In this document: piece after piece, positions 12,001-23,458 of the stretch
Position numbering within the stretch: position 1 is the first letter of the stretch
How the letters are laid out: every line of letters starts with the position of its first letter
Assembly (NCBI GenBank): GCA_905178155.1
Contig: CAJINV010000004.1
Location: forward strand, 28,432 to 92,431
DNA length: 64,000 nucleotides
Source of the DNA: Amoebophrya sp. A120
Taxonomy: Eukaryota > Sar > Dinophyceae > Syndiniales > Amoebophryaceae
Direction: 5' to 3'
Made by a program: the position numbers and the translations under genes
Notes under the pieces: model-generated
The model's database searches: none
What the model saw: only the letters and a program-made list of their open reading frames with translations
Told to the model about the DNA's origin: nothing

Positions 12001-13910
12001 GCAGCAGCGGCAGGAGCAGTCACGGTTGCAACTAGAAGTAGAGCAGCACAATTTTCATCGCGTTGATCGGTCACATCAAGAATTTGATTTCTCGTCGCAA
12101 AACGAATTTGACGTGGTGGAAAGCGCGGCCCTCGAGGGGGCAGATGACAACTCATATGCATTGCAGGAGCATCTTCGTACTTACCGATAAAGATAATTTC
12201 CCGAGAAACTACAGTAAATTTGAATTTACGGTCTCGTATTTTTAAGATTTAAAAGAAAGCTTGTAGTGCTGGCGGAGCTAAAACAGACTGAAAAAAGTAA
12301 AGGAGATTCTTGCAATCGGTACGAGTGCGATGCTTGTTTTGAAGATGACACCCGAACGGAGGAGGCAATAGCGGTGACGTATGAGGTATATGTGGAAATC
12401 CAGGAAAAAATCATCTTGGTGGTGTCCAAATTTCGCACGTTCGAAACCGATTACAACATCTTCCAGTGTGGACTGATGACCTTCGTGGTTGGGTTTCTGG
12501 TCAACTTCGTTTTTTTCGAGATGAGCATCTTATTCTACACAAAAATACAACTACTACACCCATTCATTACAATAGTACGAGGGAAAAAATGAAATTTACT
12601 GTGTTGCGGGTAGTTCTTTATGGTGTCGTAAGTTTTCGCAGCTCAGCATTGCAAACATTTTCGGCACCCGCACCTCTCTATACTGTAATCTCTCTGGAAC
12701 GCATTATAAGCTGTGCATGTCCTCTGGTGGAAGATGAAACTGAAGGAAAATTTGCCCTGCTCTTCTCGTGGTCTTTCATCTTGCATTTTTACAAGGTTAT
12801 AATTTCCAGTAGGGCCAATTAATTTAGCAAGATAATTTTCTCTCTGCTATGGCTATGGGCGTAGTTGTAGTTCTTCTCTGTGGGATACATGTTGGGTCCA
12901 GCAGAGGACGAGGACGCGGAGGGTAGTCGTGACAGCGCTGCGTGTGAGCAGGTTGTGCCGTTGTACGGGATTCTATCCATCGCAAAAGTACGATAATCGC
13001 AGTAGTACAACGTAGCAATTTTTACGCAGCATTTTTATAGAACATCAAACCAGAAGTGCAAGAACAATAAATTCTTTTGATTGCAGAAGGAAAAGTGCGA
13101 TAGTACTTTTGCTGCATCGGGGATAAATTCTTTTGCTGTTCAACTTGGTCCTGTTTCTCGACATTTTGTGGCTGAAGGAGATGGCCGGCATCTACTATCA
13201 CAGGGAAAAGTGTTAACGTCGACGGAATTTGTGCTGCAGAAATGCATCACAAAAGGTGCCCAGATTTGTCATGCTTGGCATGGGTATTAGGCAAAAATTG
13301 TGATGCGTATCTGCATTCGGTGAAAACGTTAACACTTTTTTGTTTGATATCTACGAGTCGTTTCTCATAGAGCGGGTGCAGACCACCTGCCTGGACTCCA
13401 TTGCCATATGGAAGCGTCAGGATTGAAATCGTCACAGTTGAAATAATTTCTCATGCATGGACTGCAAGACATGAAGCGCCTCTCTTGCAGGGATGGCAAG
13501 TGAGGCAGATTGTGAGCCTATTTAGGTTTTGGAATAGAGCTGCTAAAAGAGCATGACAAAAGCAGCCTTCTGTGCCAAGACAGCATGACAAATTGGATTC
13601 CGCTGCTCCGAAAATTTGTCATGCGCCGCTTGGAAATTGGGCTTCCAACTGGTATCCATTTTATGCATGACAAATCATTTCAACTTTGTCGATTTCAAAC
13701 CTGACGCTTCCATATGCCAAGCTGTCCGTGTACCTGTTCAACGACGCGCAGGCCCTGAACCTGAACCTCGCGACCCAGCAGCACTCGATGTGCATCCGGC
13801 TTTTTGGGCAGCCGATCACCTACGCACTGCTGTGGAAGGCGGTGTCCCTGGTGGTGCTCAACCTGATGATGACCCTCATGGTGCCGCTGCTGCTCAGCAA
13901 CAGGTCGTAG
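6044..13910 (+). CDS. Ser-rich membrane protein, 1,082 aa after splicing, with an internal exon duplication
   Basis: Exons 6044-6185, 6454-6547, 6955-6995, 7264-7356, 9321-11028, 11313-11391, 11657-12176, 12267-12530, 13131-13195, 13355-13406 and 13720-13910 sum to 3,249 nt, exactly 1,083 codons ending in TAG. This total supports the model. The family is not recognised. The first ~880 residues are low-complexity (Ser/Thr/Ala/Gln), and the 1.7-kb exon 9321-11028 dominates. The last ~190 residues are hydrophobic: a segment around FVVGFLVNFVFFEM, then FLLFNLVLFLDILWL, then a span near ALLWKAVSLVVLNLMMTLMV before the short tail LLSNRS. The start ATG (6044) is the first in the open frame but lies next to introner-like debris, so the true 5' end, possibly a trans-splice acceptor, is uncertain. 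Six introners, one canonical intron, one weak element and one long-repeat-bounded insert interrupt it. Confidence 0.7.
6186..6448. mobile_element. Introner family A, 263 bp
   Basis: TATCAAATGTAAAAATGTCT pairs with ...AGACATTTTTGCATTTGATA. TSD TTCCG is perfect. Interior order is taken as the forward orientation of the family. Confidence 0.9.
6548..6949. mobile_element. Introner family B, 402 bp, enlarged
   Basis: TATCCTATGTAAAAACGTCC pairs loosely with GGTGGGGATGTTTTTAAATG..GATA. TSD GATTT is perfect. The interior holds a CCAGTACATAAACACCCCA motif that is tandemly repeated in the family B copy at 54642. Confidence 0.78.
6996..7258. mobile_element. Introner family A, 263 bp (duplicate of 6186-6448)
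   Basis: Near-identical to the copy at 6186 with the same TSD TTCCG. It arose by the 810-bp duplication, not by a new insertion. Confidence 0.9.
8157..8248. repeat. Short tandem repeat, period 59 bp, two copies
   Basis: ACGAGCCGTCGGCGCCAGC is present at 8157 and 8216, with 33 bp nearly identical in each copy. It lies within the 1.96-kb insert. Confidence 0.7.
8899..9003. repeat. Small inverted repeat resembling a decayed introner
   Basis: CTTTGGACTTTGGAGTG near 8901 pairs imperfectly with CCACTCCAATAGTCCAAAG near 8982. The interior carries AAGTTTGTAATGCACCC, like the interior motif of introners. No TSD was found. Confidence 0.4.
11029..11307. mobile_element. Introner family B, 279 bp
   Basis: TATCCTGAGTAAAAACGTAC pairs with GTACGTTTTTACTTAGGATA. 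TSD CATGT is perfect. Removal gives YPAHVDTHASATASP. Confidence 0.9.
11392..11651. mobile_element. Introner family A, variant interior, 260 bp
   Basis: TATCAAATGTAAAACAAAGT and GTCTGGGTCTGGAAG pair with CTTTATA and upstream bases. TSD CGAAG is perfect. The interior is the reverse complement of the copy at 26741-26995, so the two lie in opposite orientations relative to their genes. Confidence 0.87.
12177..12266 (+). other. Canonical GT-AG intron, 90 nt, no inverted repeats
   Basis: GTACTTACC...CTTGTAG. Removal joins ALQEHL to LAELKQTEKS in frame and is needed to avoid the TAA at 12188. It shows that ordinary introns coexist with introners in this gene. Confidence 0.65.
12531..13125. mobile_element. 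Probable degenerate family G introner, 595 bp
   Basis: The left end TATTCTACACAAAAATAC weakly pairs with GTACTTTTGCTGCATCGGGGATA. The TSD is poor. Frame and hydrophobicity across the join (FFEMSIFLLFNLVLFL) support removal. Confidence 0.5.
13196..13349. mobile_element. Introner family H, 154 bp
   Basis: GGGAAAAGTGTTAACG pairs with CGTTAACACTTTTTTG. Ends are TATCACAG and TTTGATA. TSD TCTAC is perfect. Removal gives MAGIYESFLIERV. Confidence 0.87.
13407..13714. mobile_element. Introner family F, 308 bp
   Basis: TATGGAAGCGTCAGGATTGA pairs with ...CCTGACGCTTCCATA. TSD TGCCA is perfect. Removal gives CLDSIAKLSVYLF. Confidence 0.9.
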
Positions 13911-15039
13911 CAGGGACTACAACTTCTCAACAGGCATACTGAATGATCTTCATTGTTTTTACATCGCACTTCTGGAAATCATAATCAATCTAGTATTTCT
14001 ATTTCATTTTCTATCTAGATACTTTTATCTATTGTGCATAGTGACTGATGGCGTGCACCTTTTATCTTGCTTTGAGTTTGCACCAACATCGTGGTCCTCC
14101 GTTTTGGTTGATCATCGGCATAGGAAGCAAATTGCTTTGCGTACGAAAAAAGCTTCCTAGAAGTGAGTAGTTGTCTATGATTGAACAAGCGAAAGTGAAA
14201 TGCAAGCGTACGGATTGTGATTGTCCTCTACCGCTACGTTTTTTTTTCTTAAAAATAAAATGCAACTCTGGTGTTACTAGTTTTTCAAGGATAATGGTAT
14301 TCTCCTATTCGTACTACCATTCCAGGTACGAATGTAGCACGTCGCTCTCCCCGCGTTGATATCAGTCTCGAAGCAACTTCTTTTTAGGTCATGATTACGA
14401 CTAGAAATAAATAAAAAACCGGTCATGATGAAAATGTCACCATTTTTGAAGGCGATGCTAAAAACCATATTTCCAATTTCTCCGGTTGCAAGCTGCGTAC
14501 CGAGTTTATTTTTGTCTTACTTATTGCCTGCAGAAATAGAAACTTCATCATCCGTCATCATGAAATTGGAGCTCCGCCATAGCATAGTTTCTTCCCGTGC
14601 ATCTTCCGTAAAATGTCAGTGCAAAGAAGGAGAAAAGATTATACGTACTCTCTGTTTTTATCATGATCCGGGCGGAAAGGCAGTTTGCTCCGTTGTGCAG
14701 CAGTGAATTTAAGAAGATGGAGTCGCCTGAAGCTACATTTCCATTTACATAGTTCATCTGTAAATAACACATAATACGATGGGTATGATGTGCTACGTAT
14801 TTTACTAAAACTAGCAAAGAAACTCTTTCAAAGAGACAGTCATATCACATATTCGAAAAGGTAAAGCGAGGCAAATATCATACCAAGCAATTGTTGAACA
14901 AACAACTTGTTGATAAGGCGGTGTGAATCACCCATGATCATGAAATAGAATGAACATGGCCTGTCGACGTTTCTGGAATTTCAGTTCACATCAATTCTGA
15001 AAAAATGATGGATCAGAATTACTATCTATTATATTCATG

Positions 15040-15420
15040 CGAAAAAAGAGGTCTACAGAGGGTCGAAGGGAGGTGGCCGAGAGGTCAAAAGGAGGGCAAC
15101 AGAGGTCAAAAAGAGGTCGACAGAGGTGGAGAGGTGGCGCGGGAGGTCGTTCGGGAGGGTGGCCGAGAGGTGGCGCGGGTATAGCCAGCCGAACCGTTCA
15201 CCCTAAAGCCGCGCCTATGGGGCCCGGAGGTGGCCGAGAGGGTCCCGAGAGGGTAGGCGAGAGGGGGACAGAGGTGCCGAGAGGTTGCGCGAATAAGGGC
15301 GAACCTCTCGCGCACCCTCCTGGCCACCTCTCGGCCACCTCTGTAGACCTCTACTGGCGAGTATAGCTGGACTATTAGCAGCACCTCTCGGGAGAGGTGA
15401 AAAAGAGGGTCTGCGAGAGG
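15040..15420. repeat. GAGAGGTGGC / GAGGTCAAA repeat cluster with inverted copies
   Basis: Many copies of AGAGGTC, GAGGTGGC and GGCCGAGAGG are followed by inverted CCTCTCGGCCACCTC copies around 15320-15345, so long hairpins are possible. Confidence 0.6.
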
Positions 15421-15489
15421 GTCAAAAAAACCCGAATCCCTCCGGCACGCGGCCGATTTTGTTTGGGCCTTTTCATCGCGCAGGCCCAC

Positions 15490-15567
15490 ACCCTTTCGCG
15501 CTACCCTCTCGCGCTACCCTCTCGCGCCACCCTCTCGCGCGACCCTCTCGCGCGACCCTCTCGCGCC
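15490..15567. repeat. Tandem repeat, 13-bp unit CCCTCTCGCGCGA
   Basis: Six near-perfect copies in a row. The core CTCTCGCG is the complement of the upstream GAGAGG repeats. Confidence 0.8.
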
Positions 15568-16576
15568 AACGATTTCCGCCGGGAAGCAAATAGGGCGGGG
15601 GCGTGTGGGTGATCAAAAAAGGGCAGCGCGGCCCCCGTATTGCTTCCTTCGGCGCCTATAAATGTCGAGTCAGCTTCTCTTCGCCCCCAAGCTTCGCTGC
15701 AGCTGCTCTCTGCGCATAGCGCCTGCAGGCGTGGGAAGCGCGCAGGAGGCCCTGCGGGTTGACATGGCGAAAACCGGGCCAGTAGCCCCCTCGGTCTGTT
15801 GCGCTGTGCCCAAAGCTCCGGCGCTGCGGTCCAGCCCGCGCATTGTCCTGCCCCGCCACAACAGCCTTGCGCTCCGGCGTTAGCCGGAGCATGGCTGGTC
15901 CATGTTCATGTAAAAAAATCAATCGCGGCTGTTCTAACTACTACCTCAAGATCTTCACAGTTGTGCATTCCAGCAGTAGAGATCCACATATTTTTCATTC
16001 CCGCGCCGCAGTGAAAAGAAAAGACAGTGACAGTAAAGATGAAAAAATAAAAGCAAAATCTCTCATGCAAAAGAGGACCCTGATTCAAGAACATCTATAT
16101 TATGGGCCGACGTTAAGGCCACAGTGAACAAGATCTGACATATTTATGAACCTCACGCTCTGCTCGTGCTCGTACGACGACTGATGCACTACAAGAAGTT
16201 CCATGTTGATGCATTGAGTACCCGAGACATTGAGTTGTCGCATACCTCCGAAAATTAATAATATTAATTTCCTGAATTCGAATTATTATATTTTTTTGCA
16301 GCCACGCCACTTCTTCCGCTGCGTCGCAAAGGCAAACTACTCCTATTCAGCAAATAAGAAGATTACAGGGACGAAAAAGAACAGGAGTAGGTCGTGCTGG
16401 GGCGATCTAAGACTTAGAGACGAACTGACTACAACAAAAATCATCACTGTTTTTGCACAGTTTCCAGGAACAAGATTTGTACTAGACTACTAGACAGCAC
16501 GTTATCAACATCGCTTTAGAATATTTACAGACTACAGCACGACAGAGAACTAGAAGACGACGAAAAAACACGGAAG

Positions 16577-18605
16577 ATGTTGCGTTCACTCCTCTCCTCG
16601 TGTAGTGTTTTTCTCTGGTCACACCCGGGGCACCAATCCGTCCTCGCCAGCGTGTCGCCCCGCCTTCGCCGCGGCTTGAGCCGCGAAGTCGGGAGAGAAC
16701 GGAGTCGGAGTCCTGCCGACGTCCTCGAGACCTCCCGCACTTCTTCCTCGACTGCTGACGCTGCTGGGTCCGCCGGTCCCGCGCTCGTCATTTGGACCAT
16801 CGGAGGCGCTGCGTTCGGGGACCGGATTCCCTATGCACACTGGAAAGACAGGACTGTTGCGGACCTCATCAACAAAGTAGAAAGGGGAGAGTGGGAGCCT
16901 TCCTCTGGTGCGGCTTACCAGCAGGACGAGTTTTTTGGTAGCAGTTTTGGAAGCAGTAGGACGCAGCTCGTCACGGCTGGTTTGCCCGCGGTGCAACTTG
17001 ATGCCGGCACCAACGGCCAGCAGAAATTGGCAGACCAACTGCGCGCGCATCTAATGCCAGCACCGCTCGTTTCCGTTTATTCGTCTCCTACTTCAACTTC
17101 GCCTGCGGCCCAACAAGACACCAGGGACATACACCTGACGCTTATCACTGCGACTCGGCAGAAGCCGTATTTTGCCATGCTTCTCAGAAAAGCCTTCAGC
17201 ATCGCCGAGGAGGTGCAGATGCAGCCGAATCGGCAGTCGCTTATTGACACGCTGGAGACTGATATGAAAGGGCATATGATGAACTTTTGGCGCCCGCCAC
17301 ACGTAGAAGAACTGCAAGGAGGTCGAGGCCAACAAGTGCCCGACGAGAAGAGGGCGCCCAGTGTGAAGGAGCAATTCTTGGCCTTCATCACGAGCGTCAC
17401 AGGCGGATCGAGGTCGCCCGAATTGACCGCCTTCCTTGACCGGCATGGAAACGAACTCGCGTGGCTTCTGGCTCAGATGGACACAGCGCTGCGGACGATG
17501 CGTATGCCGGCACGGCCTGGCGATGTCCTAGTGGAAGATGAGTATGCTTTCAAGAGGAGTATGGCTCAAGCGAGCGTAATGACCCCGGTGAGCCTCGCCC
17601 CTTTAGGAACATACGAAGTCGGTCAAAAGTAGAACAAAAGCAATGACGTCGTCCCCCTCACTGACAGCGCCGCCGCAGCACGGGCCAACGCATAGCCCCG
17701 ACGTGGAGTTAGATAGAAGGCTCCGGATAGAGTAGTAAATAGAAAGCAACAGTAAGACTAGCGGCTGGAGACACAAGCTCGGTGATACGCGAGGCGTGCC
17801 CGCCAACTCCGGACCCGCAGGGATACGCCCCTCCCCGCGGGATATCGTGGAAAAGAGGCATAGATCCCAAACAGCAGACTAGCCGCGGTGTGCCATGAGG
17901 GCCGGCGCGGATGGGGACCGGAAGGGGGGAGTCGTGCACCAGGCACCGAAAAGGCATGCTTGCCCGCCGCAACAGGAGTCGGCATGATGTCATGCGTGAG
18001 CGGAGGCGCCAACTGCGCTAGGCAGTGGAAGGGCGGATAGATACAAATACTCACTTAGATTGCACAGGTAGAACTTTGAAAAAGAGACTTCTCAGGCTTG
18101 AGAAATTGCATAGTGCATTGATCCCCTCCGATGGCCACGGCCTGGCGATGTCCTAGTGGAAGATGAGTATGCTTTCAAGAGGAGTATGGAAGACGCGCGC
18201 CTGACGTATGCGTATCGCGACAAACGTCCTTGTCGGCCTGGTGCTCGTCATCTTCAATATGTATCCTTGTACCACACCACAATGTTGGATGGTGAACCAA
18301 TCAGAATCTGGATCCACCTGGTTCGGAAAGGAGCCTCCGAAGCTGTACAGGTAGACGCCGAGACCGAGGACAGCCTACCGGTAGCTGTACCGGAGAGTAT
18401 TGCCGCAATTCAGCCTGGTACCGGAGCGCATCTCTTTACTCAGCTTTTCGAATCGGAGGTGAATTTGGGCGAAGATGCTCTAGGAGTGCCACTGATTATG
18501 AGGATTGTCGGCCAAATCCACGGCGCAACTTTCGCAAATCTCCCTTCTCTGAGCTTCGCTATTGATTTTTTCACCCGTCCACCTCCTGCTCCGAGGGCGG
18601 AATGA
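16577..18605 (+). CDS. Unknown protein, 467 aa after removing a 625-nt insert
   Basis: The two exons 16577-17564 and 18190-18605 total 1,404 nt, exactly 468 codons ending in TGA. Unspliced, the first frame stops at 17632 after a tail that looks unrelated. The start ATG begins MLRSLLSSCSVFLWSHPG, a basic and hydrophobic leader that could be a targeting peptide. The rest is soluble, with a Pro/Ser-rich patch near residues 170-185. I recognise no domain. Motifs visible include HLTLITATRQKPYFAMLLRK near residue 190 and YVSLYHTTMLDGEPIRIWIH near 350. It has no introners, in contrast to its neighbours. Confidence 0.6.
17511..18189. repeat. Insert of 625 bp bounded by 54-bp direct repeats
   Basis: 17511-17564 and 18136-18189 are identical (CACGGCCTGGCGATG ... 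AGGAGTATGG). The repeat encodes RPGDVLVEDEYAFKRSM in the same frame both times. Removing one copy plus the spacer restores an uninterrupted gene. No AG|GT occurs within the repeat. Confidence 0.8.
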
Positions 18606-18825
18606 GGAGCAAGAGTTCCTCGGCCCTCGCTGGAGTCTATCCAGCTTGACATAGGGAAATCGAGCCGAGGATGCAGATAATTAGCCGACGAGTAAGGGAT
18701 GAGTAAACCCCTTAAAAAAGGCTCTTTTACAGAGCGAGTCCCCGACGGACAAGCGGTTACTCTGTTGCGAAGGATTCGAAAGCGACTCACAGATAGAGAC
18801 AAGTACTCAAGAGAACCATGAGCCA

Positions 18826-18890
18826 TGCGGTGTGAATCGCCCATGAAATGAAATGCACATAAATTTTGTCGACGTTTTATATCAAATCTA
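18826..18890. repeat. Dispersed repeat shared with 14916-14970
   Basis: GCGGTGTGAATCGCCCATG followed by GTCGACGTTT matches GCGGTGTGAATCACCCATG followed by GTCGACGTTT at 14916. Both copies lie downstream of a plus-strand gene. Confidence 0.6.
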
Positions 18891-20103
18891 AAAAATGTAT
18901 GATGATCAGAGGAACAGTATTAATCCGAAAAAAAAAACGCAATATTAATAAAGTACTTGAACTCAGAAAACTACTAGAAGGCACTAGGTAGCACGTCGTG
19001 TATGATTTAACTCGAACCGCATATCGGGGGGATAAGCTAGAAGCAAGCGCTCTACTTCACGCAAGCACTTTATGTTTATTTCTTATCGAAATATACAGTT
19101 GTGACCTACTCAAACCTCAATTCTGATTTTACTATAAATATACGGCGACGGACTGGAGTATGGAAGCATGGTACCAAGGGCGACTATGGTTCTCTGAAGA
19201 CGGTGGCTTCAGTATGTACAGAAGAAGTCCAATGATGAAAGGAACTGAGCTCGGTTATTTGTATTTCGAAAATTTTGCTCCACTACGACTACTATTGAAA
19301 ATCGTTTACACAAAGTTTGTGTTACAAACCACTATCAGAATAATATTGTACTGATGTAGTCGTGCAAAATTTGAAATATTAGATCGTGCTGGAGATAGTG
19401 GCGCAAAGCGAGATGCTTTTGTTTTGGGATTACTTCCTATGGGAAAAGACATGATAAAGAAATCAACTTGCGGCACTTTGTTGCAGTAAGGCGCTCAACG
19501 CATACAGATTTTGCGCGTTTTGGATTTGTAGTAATGCAACAGGACCCATGATCTTGTAGCATCGATGTGGTAAGACCTTGCGCTTACAGATACTTTTCAC
19601 GGTAAGCAAGAAGAGTATAATTTTGTTATATTTTTCGACCCGTAAGTTTACTTACTAAGTAAACAGCTCTCGAAAGTATAATTGCAAGAATCTGGACCAA
19701 AAATCGCACGGCAAACTGGAAACTGTTAGACAGATTTGAAGAAGAAGGAAAAAACGTGATTTGGAAAAAGACGAAGATAGCCGGACTCTTCGTGATCGTG
19801 TTCTGTTCGAAGACTCTTGCACGGGCGCCAACTTTCGTAGTGGTGAGCGAGTCAAAGACTAGGAAAATAAGAACCCTCAAGCAAGTATAGCACGACCAGC
19901 ACCAGCAGGCTCAGAGAATCGGCATCAAGTCAGCATCAGTGCTGTCTAAGTAAAAATCTTCCAGATTTCAATCACGCAACCTTTGGCGGGAGAAGTACAG
20001 AGTCCCTCGGAGTCCTGCATCCTCATGATGCAGTGAAAAGGAACAAGCAGCGAAAAACGTAGAGATTGTTGTTTGTGAGGGTGGCGATAAAGTAGCTGCT
20101 GGA

Positions 20104-20172
20104 ACTGTTATGTCGATCACCTCGATGATCCATTTCTTTCCCAGTGTCTTTCTACGGAGATCTCGTTCTTTT
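20104..20172. repeat. 66-bp dispersed repeat, copy 1
   Basis: Starts ACTGTTATGTCGATCACC and ends AGATCTCGTTCTTTTTT. The reverse strand can read DLRRKTLGKKWIIEVIDIT. Confidence 0.8.
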
Positions 20173-20702
20173 TTGGCGCACAACCTGGGAGCCGCCTTAT
20201 GGATCTGTGCAGTTGCGCCACAATTTCCCGGCAGCCTCGTCCTTTTGGATTCTTGACTTTTGTTTGTCCTGCAGATTTCTTGTGAACTGCACGACAAAAA
20301 AAGGGTGCGAACCGGACAAAGGAGCAAAAGCGTGCGGAAAGTTGCTGCCCCTGTTCCAAAGATGCCACTGGAGTCTCGAGGCCCGAGAGGTGCCCTCTGG
20401 AGCAAGGGCAGCTGCTTTCCATGCGCTTTCCGGTGTATTTTTTGTCGTTCTTGGCTTCGATTCAGCGCAATAGTCACGCACTTCGCCTGCACTGCCAACA
20501 TCCGGCTCAGACATGTTCGTATTGCGAAATCGGGCGAAAACTTGCCCAAAGATCGCATCTCCGCAAGCGTCCGGGGACTGGCCTGAGTCCCTGGCCGAAA
20601 TGGTGCCACATTTATGACACTTTGTCCGATGCTATGCTGTTCAAAAATTGCTCTAGGTTTGCGAAAATCACAGCGCATCCACCAAGCGGTCACATTTTGG
20701 TG

Positions 20703-20895
20703 ACCTCTTTATGAGGCTAACCACGGCGGCACGCTTTCAATTTTCCGGTCTAGCTTTGCGAAAATCATGGGTCGGGGAGGGGGGTGCCGAAAATGGAACA
20801 AAGCGAAGCCATTTCGTGCTCAAAACGGGTGGCCCCTTTATGAGCCTAATCAGCACGGCACGGAGCCACTTTTCCGGTCTAGCTTTGCAAGAAAA
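20703..20895. repeat. Two diverged direct repeats
   Basis: TTTATGAGGCTAA...TTTTCCGGTCTAGCTTTGCG (from about 20707) recurs from about 20837 as TTTATGAGCCTAA...TTTTCCGGTCTAGCTTTGCA. Confidence 0.6.
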
Positions 20896-21142
20896 GGACA
20901 AAGATCGCGACAGCAGGCGCTATGTCATCTCCAAAGGGATGTTTGGAACCATTCAAACTAATGGGATTAGCTAGATCGCAGCTGGGTGGTTGCCTTGCAG
21001 GTGGCAAGACAATTATCCAGCTATGAGGTAGCCAGTTTGTATCAGCTTACGGGGGGAATCAGCATTGAAAACGAAACGCGTTTCCACGATCTAAAAAATT
21101 TTTTTTGGAATTCGCTGAATTAGACATCTGAGCCTGTTATAA

Positions 21143-21210
21143 CTGTTATGTCGATCACCTCGATGATCCATCTTTTTCCCAGTGTCTTTGTACGAAGATC
21201 TCGCTTTTTT
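21143..21210. repeat. 66-bp dispersed repeat, copy 2
   Basis: Same sequence as at 20104 with a few substitutions, then a run of T. Confidence 0.8.
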
Positions 21211-21824
21211 TTTTTTTGCAGGTGACAAGTGAAATGCCCAGTTTCAGTTTCAGATGCGCTTTCCGCTCGTGTTTCGCGGGGGTTACGCCGTGTACAGCAG
21301 GTCGACACTGCCAGGAAAATCGATGTGCGCGCCGCATTGGTCCATACAAATTAAAACCCTAAACCCTTCGGAAACATAAATCCGCATGCATACAGGGGGG
21401 TCACCCCTGAACCCTTTTTCGAACTCGGACCGGACACACGCATGGAAAATCCCCACGATAACGTCTATAGCCGTAAGCCGCGGCGGACGTTGCTATGCTG
21501 TGGGACGAATAGCAAGGGGGTTTGATATGGGTCGAGACTAAGCGCGATGTGCAGTGGAGTTGTGTCCGGGGTGTAGGTTCACTATCTATTCTAGCTCTTC
21601 CGTAGCCGTATCTTAGGCGCCCGCCAGGCCGTGGATGCAGATCGCCGCTGCGGAACGAACTGGCCAAGGGAGATACGGCCTGCCGGCGCAGCTTGGGCGG
21701 GACAGGGACGGGGGAAAGCGTTGGCGGGCGCAACAAGACACGGAGGTAGTTCTGAGATTGCGGAAGCAAGCTGTGGGCAGCAGTTGGCTCCAAGGCGTGA
21801 ACAGAAAAAACAGAAACATGATGG

Positions 21825-21853
21825 CGATGATGATGATGATGATGATGATGATG
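21825..21853. repeat. GAT microsatellite
   Basis: About nine consecutive GAT units. Confidence 0.9.
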
Positions 21854-22410
21854 CAAAGGAATGATGGAAAGGAAAAGAGTCGTCGTGTAATCCCTGCGTG
21901 CTCGAAACCCCAAGCGCCTGGCAAGCAAAAGAGTGTCAGTTGTTGTGTCGTTTTCCCCGTATTGCCGCCCTCTTCTCGTCTTTCGCGTCTCTGTGTTGTT
22001 CTCTTCTCGTGTGTCTCGTGTTTTGGTTAGCGCTAGCGCCGCTTCGGTTGTCTTCGCCCCTAAGGCTACCAGCTCTGCTCCCACCCGCAACTGGTTTTCG
22101 GTGTGACCTGACCCCGACGAAACAAGGCTCCGTTGCGGGGTAATCGGATTGTAGGATGCCCAAAATGAGCCGGGGCCCTATCTTTGACACTGTCGAGCGG
22201 TGCACATCATAGCACGACCTCCCTATTGTCTGTACTGCCCGGCTCGGTTGTTCCTGTCTTAGGTCTGCTCGGGGACGCTTGGGCCTCTAATACCCCAGTC
22301 CGAGACTTGCAAGGTCCCAAAAACCTGGGCTGAAGTCTGCCAAGTGGGCAAGGATGAAAGCCCCCGCTTGGAGCCTCTTGCGATTCACTTCACTTCGCTT
22401 CACTTCACAC

Positions 22411-22476
22411 ACTGTTATGTCGATCACCTCGATGATCCATTTCTTTTCCAGTGTCTTTCTACGAAGATCTCGTTCT
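22411..22476. repeat. 66-bp dispersed repeat, copy 3
   Basis: ACTGTTATGTCGATCACC ... AGATCTCGTTCTTT, as at 20104. Confidence 0.8.
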
Positions 22477-23458
22477 TTATGGCGATGCTAAGTACGGAAA
22501 AGTCAAAAATGTCCAAAAATTTCAGGGGTCGCGCATGTCGCCCCTCCCGTTTGACGGGAATTGCCGGCGCCCCACCTCATGCATGAGCAAAATAGCCGAA
22601 AGGCCCCGCTTTGAGGCAGTGAGAAAGGCAGACCGGCTTGAGTAGCAGCTGCTGGTGACCACATGGCTTCCGGTCCGCTCTGTCGCTTCGTCCGACGAGT
22701 GTGGCGCGCAGAGATTGGTCGGAGCGCTGTGCCGGCCGCGGCTAGCACAAGAAGGCGCATTGAAATCGGGTTAGCTAACTTCGAGCCCTGCGGCCGCCAT
22801 CCCGTTGCCCCACACGCCGAGAACACTCGCCGCCCCTCTGAGGTTAAGGAAAAGGCAAAAAAACAGGGGCGCGGTGCGCTCTGGAGAGGGTTTGCCTGCG
22901 ATGAGGTAAATGCCTTCGCAGTATTGCGTTGGCAAATGCAAAGCACACGCACGGCGCGGGACAGGGCGAAAAAAACACGCTCCGCCCGTTCGCAAACGAT
23001 GCCGCGGCCTCTTCCGTGAGGTCCTCTAGAGGCTTGCCCTCCCCGTCTTTCATAGACCCCCACTGTGGGCTCCGGTTCCCGACATCCTGGCAAGCCCCAC
23101 GTCGAACGCACTCGCCTGTTGCTCATTTCAGAAAATAAAAGTCCGGATCCACCCCCGGACAAAAAAGAAGCAAACGGCCCTTCGGCTACCCCTAAAAGGG
23201 CTTTTTTGGGTACCCCTAAAGAAGCTTTGCGCGCTATGTAGATGCAGCTGGTTTCGGGGTGGTGTGCCTGAGCACAGAAGCACGGCGCCTGGCCCGTATG
23301 CAGAGGGGACTCGCCACACTGCGTCAATGTGACTCCCCCGGGGGGGTCTTGCGAGTTCGACAGCCAGCGCCCCCCGCGGGGACGAAGGGTCGGCACACTG
23401 GCCAGCGTCCTTCCCATCATACGGTGTCCATTTTTCCTTTGGCACTGCATCGGCGCAA

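Larger units (their letters stand above)
13911..16576. other. Intergenic region
   Basis: No convincing gene. It holds A/T-rich DNA to about 15000, then purine-rich GAGAGGT/GAGGTCAAA motifs (15040-15420), the CTCTCGCG repeat (15490-15567), and a GC-rich 230-bp stretch after a TATAAAT at 15657 whose function I cannot assign. A 93-codon open frame (14425-14706) has no recognisable features. 14916-14970 resembles 18826-18890, downstream of the next gene. Confidence 0.5.

Noticed and set aside
19968-20693. 241-residue minus-strand open frame
   Set aside because: Overlaps the 66-bp repeat and has no recognisable motif. Only the repeat itself is conserved.
21352-21368. AAACCCTAAACCC as telomeric repeat
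   Set aside because: Fewer than two full units; within chance expectation.
21401-22090. 229-residue minus-strand open frame
   Set aside because: Contains the GAT microsatellite read as poly-His/Ile, with no domain or coding-like composition.
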